Positions 59,140 through 64,000 of a stretch of 64,000 nt of DNA are shown here, one piece after another. The notes beneath the pieces are model-generated. The model saw only the letters and a program-made list of their open reading frames with translations. It ran no database searches and was not told the DNA's origin. Positions within the stretch are counted from its first letter, which is position 1, and every line of letters begins with the position of its first letter. The position numbers were made by a program, and so were the translations under genes. The DNA is taken from assembly GCA_902728285.1 (NCBI GenBank), contig CACVBU010000391.1:62001-126000 (forward strand), given 5' to 3'. Origin of the DNA: Clytia hemisphaerica. Its lineage: Eukaryota > Cnidaria > Hydrozoa > Leptothecata > Clytiidae.

Positions 59140-59445
59140 ATGTTCAACAACCCATTTTTTCCACAGCTTACTTGTTCAACAAATTCTTGTCAAATTGAAT
59201 GTCGAACAAGTGGGTTGTGGAACAAATGGGTGCCAAAATGATCGACAACCCAGTTGATTGACAATCCACTTGTTCGACAATCTATATAGTTGTTCAACAG
59301 ACCAGTTGTTTGAGAGAAAAGTGTCGAACAAGTGGTCGTCGAACAACCATGCAGTCGAGCAAATGGGTGTCGAACTAATAACTGTCAAACAACCGGTCTA
59401 ACAAATGTACCGTCGGACAAGTATACTGTCGAACAAGTGGGATTT
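59140..59445. repeat. Degenerate array of GTCGAACAAGTGG motifs
   Basis: GTCGAACAAGTGG, GTCGAACAACC, GTCAAACAACC, GTCGGACAAG and inverted CCACTTGTTCGACAA occur about a dozen times in 300 bp at irregular spacing on both strands. Possibly a decayed element with array-type ends. Confidence 0.6.
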
Positions 59446-60259
59446 CCCCAAAATTATAGTTGTACGTAGATGAAAATTTGTCAGAATTTATATTACGGTG
59501 AAAATTCAGAATTCTCAGTTTGACAACAAAAAATTTCTCAAATAGGTAACTTTAATTTAATTAATTATATTAAATTGTAAAATTAGTGTGGCAAGAAAAC
59601 TCCCAAAAAAATTTAGCCATAAATCTTAAAGTGTAAGGTTAATTTTTCAGCATTTTTGGTGTGACAAGAAAATTCTTCAGCACATAGCCACAGTCTATAG
59701 AAAAAGGTCAGAATTTACAATAATTCTCTTCTCATGACAAAAAAATACTGCATTTTTCTAAAATCATGAATACGTGTACCCAAAAACTTTTCTGTCACCA
59801 TATAAACTCTGGATTTTCTATCAGAGCAATCTTATCACAGCACTAAATTCTGCAAATTTCAATTTTTCACAAATTAAATTTGTACATGACAGATGTTACA
59901 TTTTTCATTCGACAGACTGAAATACTTAATTATAATAATACACTTATAATAATAATTATGCACCAATGTGTCTTTGTTTTGAGGTTGGAGTTTTAGTTAT
60001 TCAACATATGACATCTTAACTATTAAAAGTAAGTACTTTTCTGTAAGTTTTCCATTTAATTTTCTATGTGTATGTGTAATTTTCCTGTGCTTGGCTGGTA
60101 CGTTACATGCTGACAGTCAGGACAGGTTGTTTTTTGTAGTAGTGAGTCTGTTGAAGAGGGTCAGACTGTCAGACAGCAGCCTGGCAGTAATGACATTGAG
60201 AGTGATGAGAGGGATAATCTTTGGAGTTTCTTTAAACTAACCAGGAAACGCTGTTTATT

Positions 60260-60343
60260 CTCACGATAACCTAAAAATAGTTTTCAAACCATACCAAAAA
60301 AATTTTTGGTACGGCTTGAAAACCTGTGTTAGGTTATCGTGAG
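60260..60343. repeat. 84-bp hairpin palindrome
   Basis: CTCACGATAACCTAAAAATA...TTTTCAAACCATACC pairs with GGTACGGCTTGAAAACCTGT...AGGTTATCGTGAG with a few mismatches and a tiny AAAATTTTT centre. Confidence 0.75.
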
Positions 60344-60624
60344 ATAAAAGTGTCAGAATTATTGATTATTATGATATGTTATTATTCTTAAAATAGTGTC
60401 AAAATTTTTTCAAAAAGGTTATTTTGTTGGGTACTTTTGAGCAGAGTTCCTGCCTGGTTAGTGTTACTGTTGTATTCATAGAAAAGAGTGTTGGAGGGGT
60501 TCACTTAGCCACAATGAGACTAGAGTAATCAAGTTCCTTAACAAGTAGTCTGTAAGTACTAAAATAAAAAGCAAAAAGTATTTAGGTGGAACCAAATTAG
60601 ACTGTTAGAAAAAATATTTCTTAC

Positions 60625-60990
60625 CTTGAATGAAAGAGGCTAGCAAAAAGCCCCAAAAGCACGTAACATATACCACCAACCTGCATAAGGAAAACTGAAT
60701 AATCCTTGTACACTTTTGATGATTGTAGAAAACTGAAGCTAAATTGCAAATACTTACCTTTCTAAGAATGTATGAATAAAGATGTAAAAGTTTCAAAACT
60801 TGAAAGGTGGCTCCTCCACCACCCAAAATTCAAAACAAAGTGGTCTGTCGGCTTTTCTCCCTCCAAAATTTAGGAAAGCACTCCTCCGTTCTCACAACCT
60901 CCAAAATGAAGCCGTGGCAGAATGTTCTAGTCTGTATATCAGCAGCCTCTCACCAACTTTTGCTCGCTCTCCTACGCAGCTCCTATTCTA
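60625..60990 (-). other. Possible minus-strand exons of a small membrane protein
   Basis: On the minus strand an exon ending at 60758 (AGAAAG|GTAAGT) and an exon at 60680-60625 (TTATGCAG|GTTGG ... TTCAAG|GTAAGA) join in phase and read ATFQVLKLLHLYSYILRK then VGGICYVLLGLFASLFHS, a plausible membrane helix. No start, stop or family is recognised. It may be a captured gene fragment or chance. Confidence 0.3.
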
Positions 60991-61072
60991 GCAAACGCCC
61001 GCCGCCTTTATGTTCCCGCCCTCTGACATGATTAATTTACAGACTAGTTTGCTAGTCTACGCCACTGCCTTC

Positions 61073-61849
61073 AATTGTGTTTTGTCGCTATCACGAGGCT
61101 GGAGTGACAAAGATAAGATCGCATAATTTAAAGATGCGAAATTTTGTCGTGGTGTAATAGGATATGATGCAAATGCGTTGTATCTTTATTGTTCTGGATC
61201 AGAGATGCCTTGTGGTAAAGACGCATTGATAGTTAACAGAAGGCCTTATGAAGAAAAACGGATCAAGAAGTTTTGCCGCAGTGTGATGAAAGGCAAATTA
61301 TTTGGCTTTGCGCAGGTTGATATTGAAGTGCCTGAATATTTGTATGAAAAGTTTGAAGAGACGGCTCCATTATTTGTTGTTAAAGAGATACCTGAGGAGC
61401 TCATTCCAGATCACATGAAGAAGTATAAGGTGGATACTGGGCGCAAGACTATAAAAGGAACAAAAAAGCTGTGTGGAGTGGTGAAAGCGGAAAAGATTTT
61501 ACTTTATACTCCGTTGATAAAGTGGTATTTAGCGCATGGTTTGAAAATAACTGGAGTTCATCAGTTGATTGAATATGAAATAGGCAAGCCTTTTGAGTGG
61601 TTTCCAGAAGAGGTAGCAAACGCTAGACGAGAAGCAGACTTAGATAAAACGAAGAAGATATTAGGTGATACAGCAAAGTTAAAGGGGAACTCGTTTTATG
61701 GAAAGATGATTGAGGATAGAGCTAAATATGCGAATACTGTGTTTACTACTTGTGATGATCAAGTTGAAAAATCTTTAAGATCTGCATATTTTGCCGACCT
61801 CGATGAATTTGGAGATTGCGAATGCTTGAGTTTCATTACGATTTTTTAG
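61073..61849 (+). pseudogene. Polinton-type DNA polymerase B, palm/finger part
   Basis: Resumes the polymerase after the insertion. Motif A is seen as GYDANALY (61160-61183) and motif B as KGNSFYGKM (about 61680-61706), both family B catalytic motifs. Immediately after the insertion site a stop (TAA at 61124) lies in the motif A frame, and a frame change near 61125 is needed to link to the upstream part. At about 61815-61820 the frame is lost again and the expected residues between the finger domain and motif C are missing, which indicates a small deletion plus a frameshift. The coding capacity is therefore broken in several places. Confidence 0.8.
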
Positions 61850-62376
61850 ACAAGTATTTTGATCGGAGAGATTACGAGTTGATGTATATGGATACGGATT
61901 CAGAATATGTGGCTTGGAGTGATTTGGATATTGATAACTTGGTAAAGCCATCCTTAAAGGAAGAATATCTAAGTGAAAAATCTAAATGGCTTGCAGCAGA
62001 TAAGTTCTCAGAAAGAACACCGGGCGTATTTAAACCAGAGTTTTCAGGTAGTAGAATGGTTGCTTTGACTGCAAAGTGTTATTTAGCACAAGATATGGAA
62101 AAGTCGAAAGAGTGTTGTGAAGCGTCAGATAAGCCTGAGAAGTGTAAATGTACAAAATTTAGCTGTAAAGGAGTATCTAAAAAGCACAACGATATGAGCT
62201 TTCAGCGATATAAAGACTGTCTTAATCACGTAGGAATTGATAAAGCACAAAGTACAGGCTTTAGAATACGCGATCATGGAGTTGTGATGTATGAGCAAAA
62301 TAAGCTAGGTTTGTCAGCCTATTATGATAAGAGATATGTTTTTGAAGATGGAATTCATACCCGACCGTTAATGTAG
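61816..62376 (+). pseudogene. Polinton-type DNA polymerase B, motif C to C-terminus
   Basis: Begins with RMLEFHYDF and carries motif C YMDTDSEY (catalytic Asp pair) at about residues 24-31. A Lys/Cys-rich thumb region follows (CCEASDKPEKCKCTKFSCKG). The end, IRDHGVVMYEQNKLGLSAYY and a final TAG, matches the usual short tail of this polymerase group. Last fragment of the broken gene that starts at 49144. Confidence 0.82.
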
Positions 62377-63351
62377 TAGTATAAAAAGTAGTATAGTAGT
62401 ATATTAAAAACAAAATGTTAAAAGGAGTTCAAGAAGACGGAATCACAACGCTTGCTCGATGTTATATGAAAGCATAAAAAAAAAAGAGAGAGAAAAATAA
62501 ACACTAAAAAAAAGCAAATGAGTTAAACATTTTTTACAAACAGATTAGGTTTGTAAAAAAGCATGTTCAAATATTTAGCAAACCATAGCAACGAAAAAAC
62601 AACAATGTTTACTGAACCATAGCAACGGTTGATTGAATAGAGAGAGAGAGAAAAAAAAAATTGTAGGAAGATGGAAAAACCCATGTGACATTTTTACAAA
62701 CCACAAGCGAAAAACAAAGCAAAACTGTTTTGATGTCATATCTGAGCGAATATAGAGTAATTTGGTGGTAAAAATCAGATTCTAGAGTGGTGTATGGCTC
62801 TCTTCATCTCGATAAAAATCCACCCCTGGGACGCTGAGTAGACTGACCTACACTCACGAAATGACTGCGCCCCAGGTAGTAATCAGCGAACCAAACGGCC
62901 TCTGAAAGTTGTCACAAAAAGTGGCTTCGTTAATGCGTAGTAAGTTCAAGATTACAAAAAGCTGTCGAGTCAGTTCAAAACTCAAAAAATGAGTGGAAAA
63001 AGTGTCGGAAAGTTGAATATGGTACTATCGACAACGCTTGGGTAATTGTGTAAGAGTTCACATCAAAAACTCAAAAACAGACGGAGATTGTGTAAGAGTT
63101 CACATCAAAACTCAACTGTCGGAGATTGTGTAGAGTTCACATCAAAACTCAACAAAAAAGACTGGGCCCGGTCGAAAAAAAAGATAGAAATGACAAAGAA
63201 AGTCTGAGGTTCAGGGGTAGAGCTCAGAGCCAGTGGAGACGCGAGTCTGAGAAGCCGGGGTGGAGTGCCGGTTGAACCGAGGAAACATGAAAAGTTGCAC
63301 GTAAAAACCTACGGGTTCTCTGAAATCAGAGTTTTTTGTTTTTAAATAAAA
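62377..63351 (+). other. Polinton non-coding region, repeat- and hairpin-rich
   Basis: (AGT/ATA)-type microsatellite just after the polymerase stop and GA-rich tracts (62480-62500, 62640-62660). A unit of about 50 bp (GGAGATTGTGTAAGAGTTCA...CATCAAAACTCAA) occurs three times at 63040-63155. 63165-63345 is GC-richer with several short stems and ends in CTCTGAAATCAGAG followed by TTTTTTG just before the next ORF. It may hold a structured RNA, promoter or packaging/replication signal. Confidence 0.5.
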
Positions 63352-63951
63352 ATGATATTAGAATTATGCTTAATTTTTCCCTTATATTTAGTGATATTTG
63401 TAATTTTTTATCGATTTCGCAATATAATAAAGATCATGAGTGATATTGATGAAATTTTCTGTGTTGAAAATGATAATTCTGAAGGGGTCCCAGTTTCTAA
63501 TAATAAGCGAGATTTTTTAATTCAACTTATAAATAAAGGCAAAGCTAATAAACTTACTGGAAAGACACCGTGGACTATAGCAAGAATTCGAAAAGCTTCG
63601 GACTCGATAATAGAAAACTTATACAATAAGTATCATCAAAATGAAACAAAATATAAGGCTGAGAAAACAGGAAAAGCCGTCTCTGCTCACGCTATAAATT
63701 TGTATTCGAAGAGTGTTTCTAGATTTTTAAAGACAAACAATGTAGATCAGCTTCGCAAAGATATTGATGAGGATCCGATTATAAAGGAAAGTATGGCGGA
63801 TTTAGGGGCTTTGCTTTTTGGGGTGTTTGGTGCATATTTAACGCCTATTTTAATTGCAGCGCATACAGCGAATCATGTTGAGGGTTTTGCAAAAACTGAA
63901 AAAGTGATGTTAGTTGAGGATAAAATTGAGAATAAACAAGACGATGACTGA
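63352..63951 (+). CDS. Polinton-type ORF, unknown function, with hydrophobic segments
   Basis: An intact 199-codon frame in the same orientation and base composition as the polymerase. From the first ATG it would begin with a strongly hydrophobic segment (residues 5-25). The alternative start at 63436 (MSDIDEIF, residue 29) gives a soluble N-terminus of 171 residues. A basic helical middle (about 50-100) precedes a second hydrophobic stretch GALLFGVFGAYLTPILIAA (about 152-170) and an acidic end. No named family is recognised. Its position after the polymerase and overlap with the next ORF are typical of compact virus-like elements. The frame is unbroken, in contrast to the polymerase. Confidence 0.6.
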   Translation: MILELCLIFPLYLVIFVIFYRFRNIIKIMSDIDEIFCVENDNSEGVPVSNNKRDFLIQLINKGKANKLTGKTPWTIARIRKASDSIIENLYNKYHQNETKYKAEKTGKAVSAHAINLYSKSVSRFLKTNNVDQLRKDIDEDPIIKESMADLGALLFGVFGAYLTPILIAAHTANHVEGFAKTEKVMLVEDKIENKQDDD

Positions 63952-64000
63952 TAATGAAATTTACACGTGTGATCATTGCGGAGATAGATTTTTTGGATTT
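63944..64000 (+). CDS. Start of an overlapping zinc-finger ORF (truncated by window)
   Basis: ATG at 63944 overlaps the last 8 bases of the previous ORF in another frame and reads MTDNEIYTCDHCGDRFFGF to the window edge. CDHCG is the first half of a zinc finger. Overlapping stop/start is typical of Polinton gene blocks. Only 19 codons are visible, so the call is tentative. Confidence 0.45.
   Translation, partial: MTDNEIYTCDHCGDRFFGF

Larger units (their letters stand above)
52024..61067. mobile_element. 9.04-kb composite insertion in the polymerase gene, TSD CCTTC
   Basis: Begins CAGTGGCGTAGCCAGG and ends CTAGTCTACGCCACTG, so the outer 11 bp are perfect inverted repeats. CCTTC is duplicated at 52019-52023 and 61068-61072, and removing the block leaves an open polymerase frame across the joint. 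Internally there is a second CGCCACTG end at 54932, so 52024-54932 looks like one hAT-like element, while the right terminus belongs to a different element. CAG...CTG edges are hAT-like, but hAT target duplications are usually 8 bp. No intact transposase is seen. Confidence 0.8.

Overview
The window is animal nuclear DNA: AT-rich, intron-bearing, packed with small DNA transposons, and containing one assembly gap (5122-5836). Four host genes can be built exon by exon, all on the + strand: VMA21 (V-ATPase assembly, 14967-15233), GPN2 (GPN-loop GTPase, 15687-17707), RPF2 (Brix-domain ribosome biogenesis factor, 24020-32348) and the Hippo-pathway kinase LATS/Warts (34787-45803). Their proteins are clearly metazoan. 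Each gene has a good 3' splice acceptor 33-70 nt before its ATG, which fits either 5'UTR introns or spliced-leader trans-splicing. Together with SINEs and a Polinton-type polymerase element, this suggests a non-vertebrate, perhaps a cnidarian of hydrozoan type. The species cannot be named from sequence alone.

Layout. 1-14.4 kb has no host gene. It holds a 183-bp tandem repeat, several MITE families with TA target sites, long palindromes, a nest of three elements (9.0-10.5 kb) and a 1-kb inverted-repeat element (12.1-13.2 kb). 14.9-17.7 kb holds the close head-to-tail pair VMA21-GPN2. 17.8-23.3 kb is repeats, including a 3.3-kb DNA transposon (19832-23132) that sits inside a MITE and carries a decayed gene for a Cys-rich/SAP/NHL-like protein. 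24.0-32.3 kb is RPF2 in ten exons. 33.7-34.1 kb is a four-copy 98-bp tandem repeat. 34.8-45.8 kb is LATS in three coding exons with a repeat-filled 7.4-kb first intron. 46-48.8 kb is a cluster of MITEs and palindromes.

From about 48.7 kb to the end lies a Polinton/adintovirus-like element. Its protein-primed-type family B DNA polymerase (N-terminal SAP-like domains, zinc finger, restriction-endonuclease-like domain, 3'-5' exonuclease, polymerase) is broken by frameshifts, a deletion and a 9.04-kb insertion (52024-61067) flanked by CCTTC. That insertion is itself a nest: a hAT-like element, a 0.9-kb element with a 9-bp target duplication inside it, a 2.9-kb element whose inverted repeats are 24-bp minisatellite arrays, tRNA-like sequences and hairpins. 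Behind the polymerase come a GC-richer, hairpin-rich non-coding stretch and two overlapping virus-like ORFs running to the window edge.

The most notable general pattern is that many unrelated inverted-repeat elements here have terminal repeats made of short tandem arrays. Several nested insertions can be dated relative to one another because excising the inner one restores an uninterrupted copy of the outer one.
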